DNA from: Lentzea albida
GTDB lineage: Bacteria; Actinomycetota; Actinomycetes; Mycobacteriales; Pseudonocardiaceae
Assembly: GCF_900111005.1 (NCBI RefSeq)
Contig: NZ_FOFV01000008.1
Span: 248,001 to 312,000 of the forward strand
Direction of reading: 5' to 3'
DNA: 64,000 bases
Shown here: positions 16,655 to 23,750 of the stretch, piece after piece
Layout: every line of letters starts with the position of its first letter
Numbering within the stretch: the first letter of the stretch is position 1
Program-made: the position numbers and the translations under genes
The notes under the pieces: model-generated
Seen by the model: only the letters and a program-made list of their open reading frames with translations
Databases searched by the model: none
What the model was told of the DNA's origin: nothing

Positions 16655-17266
16655 CTACCCGACGATGCGCTTGAGGTGCGCCGACGCGTGCGGCTGCATG
16701 TCCTGGCCCATCATGGCGCGCTCCTCGACGTACGCGAGGTCGCCGTTCACGACGCCGTACAGGCGCTGCGCCGCCTTGACCTCCTTGGCCGAAGCGGAGC
16801 GGATGACCGCGTCCGTCTCGAACTCCCAGGAAGTCTGCGTGCGCACCTTGCCGTAGTACAGCTCGACGATGCCCGTGTTGTGGGTCAGCAGGAGCTCGAT
16901 CGTGTCGTCCTCCTGCGGACGCCAGAACCCCTGCTCGCGCGCCGCGGGACGGATGACCTCGCCCGCCTCGTTGAGCAGCCACGACCGCGCCTCGTAGACG
17001 AGGAACGGCCGGCCGTCGTGGGCGAACGTGATCTGCTGGCCGAAGCGGAACGGGCCGTCGATCGTCGGGTAGACGATCTCGCCCTCGCCGCGCCAGACAC
17101 CCACGAGCGGCAGCACGCCCAGCAGGGCGTCGTTCAGGTTCGCGCCTTCGCGCAGGTTCGCCGTGTCGCCGGGGATCGGCATGTCGGTGAACTGCGGGAG
17201 GTTGCGCTCCCTGGTGGCCGCCGCGCGTTCCTCCGCCAGGCGGATGGCCTCGTCGCCGCTGCTCAT
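16655..17266 (-). CDS. Nitrobindin-type heme-binding beta-barrel protein
   Basis: The 203-residue protein ends in the nitrobindin/FABP-like domain. Nitrobindins are ten-stranded barrels that bind ferric heme and nitric oxide or isomerise peroxynitrite; M. tuberculosis Rv0813c is the structural reference. The N-terminal signature GVWRGEGE (GxWxGxG type) and a C-terminal His in SAHLKRI, the expected heme ligand, are visible. ATG 17266 is used because it overlaps the stop of a small upstream ORF as ATGA and precedes a helical leader (MSSGDEAIRLAEERAAATRE). A longer upstream frame lacks conservation. Confidence 0.87.
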   Translation of the reverse strand: MSSGDEAIRLAEERAAATRERNLPQFTDMPIPGDTANLREGANLNDALLGVLPLVGVWRGEGEIVYPTIDGPFRFGQQITFAHDGRPFLVYEARSWLLNEAGEVIRPAAREQGFWRPQEDDTIELLLTHNTGIVELYYGKVRTQTSWEFETDAVIRSASAKEVKAAQRLYGVVNGDLAYVEERAMMGQDMQPHASAHLKRIVG

Positions 17267-17361
17267 CGCTGGTCGGAGTAGAGGCGGTAGACGACGTAGC
17301 CGGCGAACCACATAACGGCGATCGTCACTAGCACCAGGAGTCCGGTGAAGATGTGTTCCAC
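17263..17361 (-). CDS. Small single-pass membrane protein upstream of nitrobindin
   Basis: A 32-residue ORF starts at GTG 17361 and encodes one hydrophobic helix (about residues 5-24, including LLVLVTIAVMWFAGYVV) flanked by an acidic start and a basic end (YRLYSDQR). The stop overlaps the nitrobindin ATG by 4 nt, which suggests it is translated and coupled. No clear Shine-Dalgarno sequence is seen, so a leaderless or alternative upstream start is possible. Function unknown. Confidence 0.55.
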   Translation of the reverse strand: MEHIFTGLLVLVTIAVMWFAGYVVYRLYSDQR

Positions 17362-17660
17362 GGGGTAAGGATATCTCGACTGGTTTGACGTGCAGGGTTG
17401 TGGTGGTGGACGACACCGCTGCCGCTGCTTGCCGGCGTGTGGATTCGGGCGCCTGTCGCGGCCTGTCACGGCCTGTCACGGCTTCTGCGGGTGGCTGCTT
17501 TGTGCGGGTGGTTGTTTTGCGTGCGGCCTGGTCGCCTTGCGTGCTTCCCCTGGGGCTCTGCCCCAGACCCCGGCAATCTGAGATGGGGGCCAGCGCCGTG
17601 GGCAGGCTGATGGCACGCCTGTTGCGTAGAGCGGCTGCCTGTTGCGTTGAGGGTTGCGGT
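17362..17660. other. Intergenic region with short repeats and a REP-like hairpin
   Basis: No gene is supported here. It holds three head-to-tail 10-bp copies of GCCTGTCNCG at 17451-17480. At 17550-17566 there is a 7-bp hairpin (CTGGGGC, TCT, GCCCCAG) followed by ACCCC, a type of interspersed palindrome common in high-GC genomes. Frames open here are in low-complexity, cysteine-rich sequence without conserved features. Confidence 0.5.
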
Positions 17661-17804
17661 GGCGGTGGGGTCCCATCACAAGCCGCACCAAGAGCGGGCC
17701 ACACCTGAGGGGTGGGGTCAAGTCGACGAAAAGCGTGTCGACTTGACCCCACCCCTCAGGTGCAGCAAGAGCTGTGGCGCGACTCGTGATGGGACCCCAC
17801 CGCC
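17661..17804. repeat. Nested 144-bp palindromic element
   Basis: Two inverted repeats are nested. The outer arms are 19 bp and perfect (17661-17679 with 17786-17804). The inner arms are 25 bp and perfect (17703-17727 with 17737-17761) around a 9-nt loop. The 23-24 nt between outer and inner arms do not pair well. The flanks are GGT on both sides. The shape suggests a miniature inverted-repeat element or a structured RNA rather than a simple terminator. Confidence 0.8.
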
Positions 17805-17822
17805 GGTACCTCTTTGCTAAGG

Positions 17823-17870
17823 ACGGCTCGCCTTCGGCATCGCACCGAGTACGGCTCGCCTTCGGCATCG
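17823..17870. repeat. Pair of 20-bp direct repeats
   Basis: ACGGCTCGCCTTCGGCATCG occurs at 17823-17842 and again at 17851-17870, 28 bp apart, directly after the nested palindrome. No coding or regulatory role is apparent. Confidence 0.7.
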
Positions 17871-17897
17871 TGGCCATCAGGTGCCCCAGACGCCGAA

Positions 17898-17926
17898 GGC
17901 CCCGGCGGTGACACACCGCCGGGGCC
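17898..17926. terminator. Terminator hairpin of the cysA-sseC operon
   Basis: A perfect 13-bp stem (17898-17910 with 17914-17926) has a 3-nt loop. It lies 18 bp after the stop of the - strand sseC gene, as expected for its transcription terminator. Confidence 0.8.
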
Positions 17927-17944
17927 TCCCACGTACCGATCAGG

Positions 17945-18244
17945 TCAGGCGACCGCGATCTCCACCGCGTGCACGCCGGGACCGAAGGCCGACACGTCGG
18001 CCTGCCCGTTGCCGGAGCGGTGCAGCGCGCGGACGGTCCAGCTGCCCGGCGCGGCGAAGAAGCGGAAGTCGCCCTCGGGCGAGGTGACCACCTCCGCGGT
18101 GAACTCGCCGGTCGAGTCCAGGAGGCGGACGAACGCGCCGCCTACCGGGGTGCCCTCGGAGAGGACCTTGCCCTCGAGGACCGTTTCCGTGGTCGAGACG
18201 TCGATCGAGCCGCCCTGGGCGGGGGCTCCGCAGCCGTTGGTCAT
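17945..18244 (-). CDS. sseC: DUF1416 protein, SseC-like sulfur metabolism partner
   Basis: The 99-residue protein is a DUF1416 member, an all-beta carboxypeptidase-regulatory-like domain. It starts MTNGCGAPAQGG and holds the conserved TVLEGKVLSEGTPVGGAFVRL and the end AVEIAVA. In mycobacteria SseC lies directly downstream of cysA2/cysA3, exactly as here, and is taken to work with the sulfurtransferase. Its molecular role is not established. The ATG shares one base with the cysA stop (TGATG). A strong hairpin ends the operon. Confidence 0.88.
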   Translation of the reverse strand: MTNGCGAPAQGGSIDVSTTETVLEGKVLSEGTPVGGAFVRLLDSTGEFTAEVVTSPEGDFRFFAAPGSWTVRALHRSGNGQADVSAFGPGVHAVEIAVA

Positions 18245-19089
18245 CAGGACTCCTTGCCGGAACCGAGCTCGATCGGCACGCCGATGAGCGAGCCGTATTC
18301 CGTCCACGAACCGTCGTAGTTCTTGACGTCCTCGTGGCCCAGCAGCTCGCGCAGGGCGAACCAGGTGTGCGACGAGCGCTCGCCGATGCGGCAGTACGCG
18401 ATGGTCTTGCGGCTGCCGTCGAAGCCCGCCTCGGCGTAGAGCTCGCGGAGCTCCTCGTCGGACTTGAAGGTGCCGTCCTCGTTGGCCGCCTTGGACCACG
18501 GGACGTTCACGGCCGACGGGATGTGGCCGCCGCGCTGCGCCTGCTCCTGCGGGAGGTGGGCCGGGGCGAGCAACTTGCCGGAGAACTCGTCGGGGGAACG
18601 GACGTCGACGAGGTTCTTGTTGCCGATGGCGTCGACGACCTCGTCGCGGAACGCGCGGATCGAGAGGTCCTGCTCCTGCGCGGTGTAGGAGGTGGCGTCA
18701 CGAACCACCTCTTCCTTGTCCAGCGGACGGCCGTCGAGCTCCCACTTCTTGCGGCCGCCGTCGAGGAGCTTGACGTTCTGGTGGCCGTAGAGCTTGAAGT
18801 ACCAGTACGCGTAGGCCGCGAACCAGTTGTTGTTGCCGCCGTAGAGGATGACGGTGTCGTCGTTCGAGATCCCCTTGGCGGACAGGAGCTTCTCGAAGCC
18901 CTCGCGGTCGACGAAGTCGCGGCGGACCGGGTCCTGGAGGTCGTTCTTCCAGTCGATCTTGACGGCGCCGGGGATGTGCCCGCCGTCGTACGCGGTGGTG
19001 TCCTCGTCGACCTCCGCGAACACGACGCCCGGCGTCTGGAGGTTCTCCTCGGACCAGGCGGCCGAGACCAGCACGTTCTCACGGCTCAT
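18244..19089 (-). CDS. cysA: Thiosulfate sulfurtransferase (rhodanese)
   Basis: This 281-residue tandem rhodanese corresponds to mycobacterial CysA2/CysA3. The catalytic loop is CRIGERS in the C-terminal domain, with the active Cys that takes the sulfane sulfur from thiosulfate and passes it to an acceptor. The N-terminal domain has YDGGHIPGAVKIDW and the C-terminal one RGGHIPSAVNVPWSKA, the usual structural motifs. It is cytoplasmic, with no signal peptide. It sits between a DUF4395 membrane protein and sseC, behind a cysteine-rich leader ORF, so it is probably controlled by sulfur or cysteine supply. Confidence 0.95.
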   Translation of the reverse strand: MSRENVLVSAAWSEENLQTPGVVFAEVDEDTTAYDGGHIPGAVKIDWKNDLQDPVRRDFVDREGFEKLLSAKGISNDDTVILYGGNNNWFAAYAYWYFKLYGHQNVKLLDGGRKKWELDGRPLDKEEVVRDATSYTAQEQDLSIRAFRDEVVDAIGNKNLVDVRSPDEFSGKLLAPAHLPQEQAQRGGHIPSAVNVPWSKAANEDGTFKSDEELRELYAEAGFDGSRKTIAYCRIGERSSHTWFALRELLGHEDVKNYDGSWTEYGSLIGVPIELGSGKES

Positions 19090-19120
19090 GGGAAGTTGCT
19101 CCTGTAGTAGTGCGGTGTCG

Positions 19121-19588
19121 TTATTGCGGTCGAGCGAGTGCAGGCACGTACCTGCGCAGCACGAGGTACATCTCGCACCCGAGGCACAGGCCCAGCGCCG
19201 CGTTCAGCAGGGCCGCCACCAGTGCGAAACCGGTGGCCACCATGCCGAGCGTGGTGAGGCCGGTGGCGTAACCGAGGGTGCCGATCAGTGCGAAGACGAA
19301 GCCGACGCCCTGCGCGAACCGCAGCGGGGCCGCCTCTTCGCGCTCGGTGGTCGGGGTCAGGCGGGGCTGGATCGCGTAGCGGTAGACGTGACCCCACGGG
19401 TTCAGCTTCAGCGAGATGAACGCGCACATCGCGAAGAGCACCGTCTGCGCGGCGAGGAGACGCCACCAGCCGGTGAGCAACACGATCGCGAGGATGACGG
19501 TCGTCATCCAGGCGGAGAAGCGCGGTCCGCGCGGGTCTACAGGGGAGTCTTTGAGCACGACGACCTCCGGGCAAACGGACGAGGGCAT
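19121..19588 (-). CDS. DUF4395 four-helix membrane protein
   Basis: The 155-residue protein is a DUF4395 member. It has a short N-terminus with the conserved DPRGPRFSAW, four hydrophobic segments, the conserved FISLKLNPWGHVYR, and the motif GLCLGCEMY in the last helix, whose two cysteines could be redox-active or carry sulfur. DUF4395 proteins commonly neighbour thioredoxins and rhodaneses, as here, so a membrane step in sulfur or thiol transfer is a reasonable inference. It is the first full-size gene after the leader ORF. Confidence 0.85.
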   Translation of the reverse strand: MPSSVCPEVVVLKDSPVDPRGPRFSAWMTTVILAIVLLTGWWRLLAAQTVLFAMCAFISLKLNPWGHVYRYAIQPRLTPTTEREEAAPLRFAQGVGFVFALIGTLGYATGLTTLGMVATGFALVAALLNAALGLCLGCEMYLVLRRYVPALARPQ

Positions 19589-19630
19589 TCAGTCCGGCAG
19601 AGGTAGCTGATGGGCGTCAAGCAGCCCAGT

Positions 19631-19708
19631 TCAGCCCGTCGTGCGACACAGGCTGCTGCGCACGCGGCACAGGTCAACCGCGCGTCGCTTCGTGAGCAGC
19701 AAGGTCAT
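19631..19708 (-). CDS. 25-aa cysteine-containing leader peptide of the sulfur operon
   Basis: An ATG at 19708 opens a 25-codon ORF: MTLLLTKRRAVDLCRVRSS followed by LCRTTG and a stop at 19631. The core RRxVDLCRV and the repeated Cys-Arg pairs match the short leader peptides I know upstream of actinobacterial sulfur genes. In mycobacteria such ORFs are leaderless and act as cysteine-responsive attenuators. A TACCCT that could be a -10 box lies 8-13 nt before the ATG, which fits a leaderless start. The ORF ends 42 bp before the DUF4395-cysA-sseC genes. Confidence 0.75.
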   Translation of the reverse strand: MTLLLTKRRAVDLCRVRSSLCRTTG

Positions 19709-19787
19709 GGCAGCGAGGGTAGTCCTCAATCCCTCGGTGCGGGAGGTATGTCCACTTGATGGAACAGCGCAGGTTCACCCGACCGGA

Positions 19788-20195
19788 TTAGGGCAAATGC
19801 GGGCGCAGCGCCTCGAGCAAAGAGTCGCGTTTCGGCACGCCGCCGACTCGCAACACCTCGGTGCCGTCGGCCGTCAGGGCGAGCGTCGTGGGGGTGCGCA
19901 TGACGCCCAGCGAGGCGGCGACGTCGGGGAGGTTCGTGATGTCCAGTTCGGCGTGCGTCAGACCGTCCGTGCGGTCGGCGAGGTCGCGCAGGATCACCTT
20001 CGCGTGCCGGCACGGCGCGCAGAACGTGGTGGAGAGCTGCACCAGCGTCACCCCCGGCGCGAGCAGGTCGCGCACGGGAGCGGGCAGGTCGACGGCCGCA
20101 GGACGACGGGAGATGCGGCCCTCGCGGACCTTGAGCAGCACGGCGAGCGCGCCGGCCACGGCCAGCGCGCCCACGAGCGCCCACACACCTGTCAT
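19788..20195 (-). CDS. Membrane-anchored thioredoxin-like protein (ThiX type)
   Basis: The 135-residue protein has one N-terminal transmembrane helix (residues 4-22) and a thioredoxin fold with active site CAPC in STTFCAPCRHAKV, plus the cis-Pro loop RTPTTLAL. It corresponds in position to M. tuberculosis ThiX (Rv0816c), between lmeA and cysA. The ATG overlaps the lmeA stop by 4 nt, so it is coupled to that gene. The leader ORF and sulfur operon begin 80 bp downstream, probably from their own promoter. Confidence 0.87.
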   Translation of the reverse strand: MTGVWALVGALAVAGALAVLLKVREGRISRRPAAVDLPAPVRDLLAPGVTLVQLSTTFCAPCRHAKVILRDLADRTDGLTHAELDITNLPDVAASLGVMRTPTTLALTADGTEVLRVGGVPKRDSLLEALRPHLP

Positions 20196-21013
20196 CGCTG
20201 GCTCAAGGGTACGTTCGCGATCTCGCCGGACAGCTTGAACGAGCCGCTTTCCACCTCGACGGCCGTGGGCGTCGCCCCGAACGGCAGCGTGCCGGGGTCG
20301 ATCTTGATCGCCAGCGCCTGACGCAGCTGCGGGATGATCTGCTTCAGCGACGCGTCGTTGAGCTCGATGTCGTCGATGTTGATCTGGATGGCACCGCTGA
20401 CCAGCGCGATCTGCCCGTACGCGGTGAGCGTGACGACCTTGCCGGCGACGTTGGTCTCGCCGGAGAGCTTGATCGCGGCGGTCGTCTTCGGGGCCGCCGG
20501 GTCGGCCGGGGCCTGCGTGGCGGCGGCGCGGTTGTCCGGCTCGATCGAGAGCTTGTCGAACGGCGTGACCTGGTTCGCGAGCCGGTTCAGGTCCATCGCC
20601 TTGATCCGGACGCTGCCCTTGACCGTGTCGATGGTCGCCTTCGAGACGTTGCCCGCGAGCAGGTCCGAGAGCTCGACGCGGGTGTGCAGCAGGTCCGCCT
20701 CCACGTCGAGGTCGCGCAGGTCGACGCCCTGCTGCTCGTTGCGGATCGGCACGCCGTACGCGCGGATCTCCACGTGCTTGTAGTCGCCGCGCAACGCCTG
20801 CAACGTGAACGGGAACCCGTTGATGCGCACCGACGGGTCCTCGTTGAGCTGCAGCTTCTCCCGCATCCGCTGAGCGATCTGGTACTCGCCCGCGGCCGCC
20901 AGCGCGAAGTCGGCCGCCACCAGCAGCACACCCAGCACGATCACTGTGATGATGAGGAACTTGCCACGGCGTGACTTCTTCTTCCGCGGCCGTGCGGGCG
21001 TCTGCGCAGTCAT
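20192..21013 (-). CDS. lmeA: LmeA-family (DUF2993) phospholipid-binding protein
   Basis: The 273-residue protein has a basic N-terminal tail (ARPRKKKSRRGK), one signal-anchor helix (about residues 19-40) and a DUF2993 domain. The domain opens GEYQIAQRMREKLQL with the conserved VRINGFPFTLQALRGDYKHVE. M. tuberculosis LmeA (Rv0817c, same neighbourhood) binds phosphoinositides in the periplasm and supports mannan elongation of lipomannan. Here the domain is predicted to lie outside the membrane. Both ends are coupled by ATGA overlaps, to the hydrolase upstream and the thioredoxin downstream. Confidence 0.88.
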   Translation of the reverse strand: MTAQTPARPRKKKSRRGKFLIITVIVLGVLLVAADFALAAAGEYQIAQRMREKLQLNEDPSVRINGFPFTLQALRGDYKHVEIRAYGVPIRNEQQGVDLRDLDVEADLLHTRVELSDLLAGNVSKATIDTVKGSVRIKAMDLNRLANQVTPFDKLSIEPDNRAAATQAPADPAAPKTTAAIKLSGETNVAGKVVTLTAYGQIALVSGAIQINIDDIELNDASLKQIIPQLRQALAIKIDPGTLPFGATPTAVEVESGSFKLSGEIANVPLSQR

Positions 21014-21747
21014 CCCTCGTCCTCGACGTTAACGGCGATCCATGCCGCCATCCGGTCTACCAGGTCTGGAGTCGCGGCCGATTCGGCGTGCCGCATGCCG
21101 GGTTCGATCCACAACTCGGCATGTCCGGAGGACGCGCGGTGCAGCGACCTGGCGTGCTCCACCGAGAAATAGTGGTCCAGGTCACCGTGCACGATCAGCA
21201 GTGGGGTCGGCGTGATGCGGCCGACCACCTCCAGCGGACTCTCCGGCGCTTGTACCCAGCTGCCGCCCAGCCGAACCCCGAGCGCCCGCGCCGCGAGCTT
21301 GCCGTGCGGCTGCTCCAGCAACCAGTGCACCCGGCGCATGGGAGCGGTCTCGCGCGACCACCACCGGGCGGGCCCGCTCACGGAGACGACGGCGTCCGGC
21401 CTGGTCTCGCCCAGCGCCGCGTGCCGGAGCACGATCGACGCGCCCATCGAGAACCCGATCGTGGCGACCTTCGAGTAGCCCAGCGAACGAGCCGTCCGCA
21501 CGGCCGCCTCGATGTCGTGGACCTCGTCCGCGCCGACCGTGGAGCGCCCCTCGGAGCGTCCGTGCCCGCGGAAGTCGAACGCGACGACACCGGCCCTGCG
21601 GGCCAGGCGGGCGAGCACGCGGGCGACGTACGGCCGCCTCACGTTGTTCGTGAACCCGTGTCCCACAACGAAAGCGACATCGCTTTCACACTTGTGGTGG
21701 ACGCCGTGCAGGCGCACTCCGTCATGTGACATGGATGTAACAGGCAT
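21010..21747 (-). CDS. Alpha/beta hydrolase
   Basis: This serine hydrolase has the nucleophile elbow GFSMGAS and an oxyanion HGF segment (VVGHGFTNN). The strand FDFRGHGRSEG, the acid near HGDLDHYFS and the catalytic His near GMRHAES complete the set. The fold resembles small carboxylesterases; the substrate is unknown. The start is ambiguous: ATG 21747 (245 aa) gives a compact family-like N-terminus, ATG 21732 is shorter, and ATG 21825 would add 26 residues. None has a strong ribosome-binding site. It heads the hydrolase-lmeA-thioredoxin unit and is divergent from glnR. Confidence 0.82.
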   Translation of the reverse strand: MPVTSMSHDGVRLHGVHHKCESDVAFVVGHGFTNNVRRPYVARVLARLARRAGVVAFDFRGHGRSEGRSTVGADEVHDIEAAVRTARSLGYSKVATIGFSMGASIVLRHAALGETRPDAVVSVSGPARWWSRETAPMRRVHWLLEQPHGKLAARALGVRLGGSWVQAPESPLEVVGRITPTPLLIVHGDLDHYFSVEHARSLHRASSGHAELWIEPGMRHAESAATPDLVDRMAAWIAVNVEDEG

Positions 21748-21906
21748 GACGTCTGTGGAAACAAGTGTGAGCACGGCTTCTTGACCTGGGACTTTCTCGG
21801 GGTGCACCGGTATTGTCTCCGTCATCCGCAGGCAACGGGGCCCGGTCACCGTACGCCGCTGGTCTGGTCGAGGTGACCGACCACGGCCGATTTGGAGGGC
21901 GCCGCG

Positions 21907-22665
21907 ATGAGCATCGACGTGCTTCTGCTGACGACAGACCCGGACCCGGAGGCTGTGCTCCCCGCGCTGGCTCTGCTGCCTCACGCCGTGCGCCCCTTGC
22001 GCCCGGAGGTCTCCGCGCTCCTCGAGGCGGGTCCCCACGACATCGTGCTGGTGGACGCGCGCACCGACCTGGTCGGCGCCCGCTCGCTGTGCCGCCTGCT
22101 CGACTCGTCCGGTGTGGACGTGCCCGTGGTGGCGGTCGTCACCGAGGGCGGTCTGGTCGCGGTCAACTCCGACTGGTCCGTCGACGAGATCCTGCTGCCG
22201 AACTCCGGCCCGGCCGAGGTCGACGCCCGCCTGCGCCTCGTGCGCTCGCGCCGCGGCACGACCCAGCCCGGTGGCGACGGCGCGCTGCAGCTCGGCGACC
22301 TCGTGATCGACGAGGCCACCTACACCGCGCGCCTCAAGGGCCGCCCGCTCGACCTCACCTACAAGGAGTTCGAGCTGCTCAAGTACCTCGCGCAGCACGC
22401 GGGCAGGGTCTTCACCCGCGCTCAGCTGCTGCAGGAGGTCTGGGGCTACGACTTCTTCGGCGGCACCCGGACGGTCGACGTCCACGTGCGACGGCTGCGC
22501 GCGAAGCTCGGCCCCGAGCACGAGGCGCTCATCGGCACGGTCCGCAACGTGGGCTACAAGTTCGTCCGCCCGCCGCGTCCCGGCTCGACCCGCCGGCCCG
22601 ACGTGGCCGAGGTGGAGATGGACGACTCCGCCCGTGTCCTGGATGAGCGTTTGATCGCGCGGTAG
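21907..22665 (+). CDS. glnR: GlnR, orphan OmpR-type nitrogen regulator
   Basis: The 252-residue protein has an atypical receiver domain (1-115) and an OmpR-type winged helix (about 135-225: [22 protein letters not shown] and [14 protein letters not shown]). Asp50 in [10 protein letters not shown] is kept but the rest of the phosphorylation pocket is poor, as in actinobacterial GlnR, which works as a phosphorylation-independent dimer and controls nitrogen assimilation. Gene order lmeA<-/->glnR-mshD is the same as Rv0817c-Rv0818-Rv0819. ATG 21907 has GGAGG 10 nt upstream. No histidine kinase gene adjoins it. Confidence 0.92.
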   Translation: MSIDVLLLTTDPDPEAVLPALALLPHAVRPLRPEVSALLEAGPHDIVLVDARTDLVGARSLCRLLDSSGVDVPVVAVVTEGGLVAVNSDWSVDEILLPNSGPAEVDARLRLVRSRRGTTQPGGDGALQLGDLVIDEATYTARLKGRPLDLTYKEFELLKYLAQHAGRVFTRAQLLQEVWGYDFFGGTRTVDVHVRRLRAKLGPEHEALIGTVRNVGYKFVRPPRPGSTRRPDVAEVEMDDSARVLDERLIAR

Positions 22666-22675
22666 GTTCGCCTGT

Positions 22676-23551
22676 GTGGCGCAACTGAGCTGGTTCGAGG
22701 AGCTGACGGCCGACCAGGCCGCCGAGGTGACGCGGCTTTTGCAGGCCGCCGAGAGCACTGACGGCGTGGCCCCGGTCGGCGAGGCCGTCCGGCTGCGCAT
22801 GCGGCCGGGCGCGACGGGCAGCAGGCACCTCCTCGCGCACCTGGACGGGCAACTCGCCGGGTACGCGCACGTCGACCTGATCGGTGACTCCGGCGGCAAC
22901 AAGGTCGCCGAACTCGCCGTGCACCCGCAGCACCGCCATCAGGGCGTGGGCGAGGCACTGGTGCAAGCGCTGCCCCAGGACTCGCTGCGCATCTGGGCAC
23001 ACGGCGGCCACCCGGACGCCGAGCGGCTCGCCGAGAAGCTCGGCTTCCGCAAGGTGCGCGAGCTGCTGCGGATGAGGCTGCGCGTCGAGAACGACCTCCC
23101 CGAGCCGAAGCTGCCCGAGGGCCTCACGATCCGGGCGTTCGTGCCCGGCAAGGACGAGGCCGCGGTCGTCTACGTGAACCACCGCGCGTTCGACTGGCAC
23201 CCCGAGCAGGGCGCGATGTCCATCGAGGACGTCCGTGCCAAAGAAGAAGAGGAGTGGTTCGACCCGGAGGGGTTCCTCCTAGCGTTCGACGCCGACGACA
23301 GGCTCGCGGGCTTCCACTGGACGAAGGTCCACACGCCCGAACTGGGCGAGGTCTACGTCGTGGGCGTCGACCCGGACCGCCAGGGCGGTGGCCTGGGCAG
23401 GGCGCTCACCCTCGCCGGCCTGCGCCACCTGCGCGAACAGGGCGTCAAGGAAGTGATGCTCTACGTCGAGTCCGACAACTCGGCGGCGGTGCGCGTCTAC
23501 ACGAAGCTCGGCTTCACCCTTTGGGACGCCGACGTCCAGTACGCGCGGTAG
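22676..23551 (+). CDS. mshD: Mycothiol synthase (double GNAT acetyltransferase)
   Basis: The 291-residue protein consists of two GNAT domains. The first has VHPQHRHQGVGEALVQ, the second GVDPDRQGGGLGRALT; both are acetyl-CoA pyrophosphate loops. MshD acetylates the cysteine amino group in the final step of mycothiol synthesis, and mycothiol is the main low-molecular-weight thiol of Actinobacteria. The GTG start lies 10 bp after the glnR stop, and the order is the same as in mycobacteria. The 200 bp after it hold the pst promoter. Confidence 0.94.
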   Translation: MAQLSWFEELTADQAAEVTRLLQAAESTDGVAPVGEAVRLRMRPGATGSRHLLAHLDGQLAGYAHVDLIGDSGGNKVAELAVHPQHRHQGVGEALVQALPQDSLRIWAHGGHPDAERLAEKLGFRKVRELLRMRLRVENDLPEPKLPEGLTIRAFVPGKDEAAVVYVNHRAFDWHPEQGAMSIEDVRAKEEEEWFDPEGFLLAFDADDRLAGFHWTKVHTPELGEVYVVGVDPDRQGGGLGRALTLAGLRHLREQGVKEVMLYVESDNSAAVRVYTKLGFTLWDADVQYAR

Positions 23552-23632
23552 TCAACGGACCGTCACAAAACGCATACGCGCTGGTCACGCAATCACTCGT
23601 TCGGCCGTGTGACCCGTCACTTCCCGTCCTGT

Positions 23633-23654
23633 GTTCACCTCCCGTTCACCTTGT
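23633..23654 (+). promoter_or_regulatory. PHO box (PhoP-binding direct repeats) before pstS
   Basis: Two abutting 11-bp units, GTTCACCTCCC (23633-23643) and GTTCACCTTGT (23644-23654), match the actinobacterial PHO box, whose units begin GTTCACC. They lie 97 bp upstream of the pstS start codon. A weaker similar stretch (CGTCACTTCCC, 23615-23625) lies out of register. Phosphate-starvation induction by PhoP is inferred. Confidence 0.85.
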
Positions 23655-23750
23655 CTAGGTGGGTTGTCCACCCTGGCTACCTACCTTCCACAACGAGCGG
23701 CGGCGTCCGTCGCGAAACCGCTACTGCTTTCCGCAAGGTGGAGGACCAAG

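Noticed and set aside
17385-17708. Cysteine-rich 107-residue protein in the intergenic region
   Set aside because: Low complexity, no ribosome-binding site, and it runs into the palindromic element; several frames are open by base composition alone.
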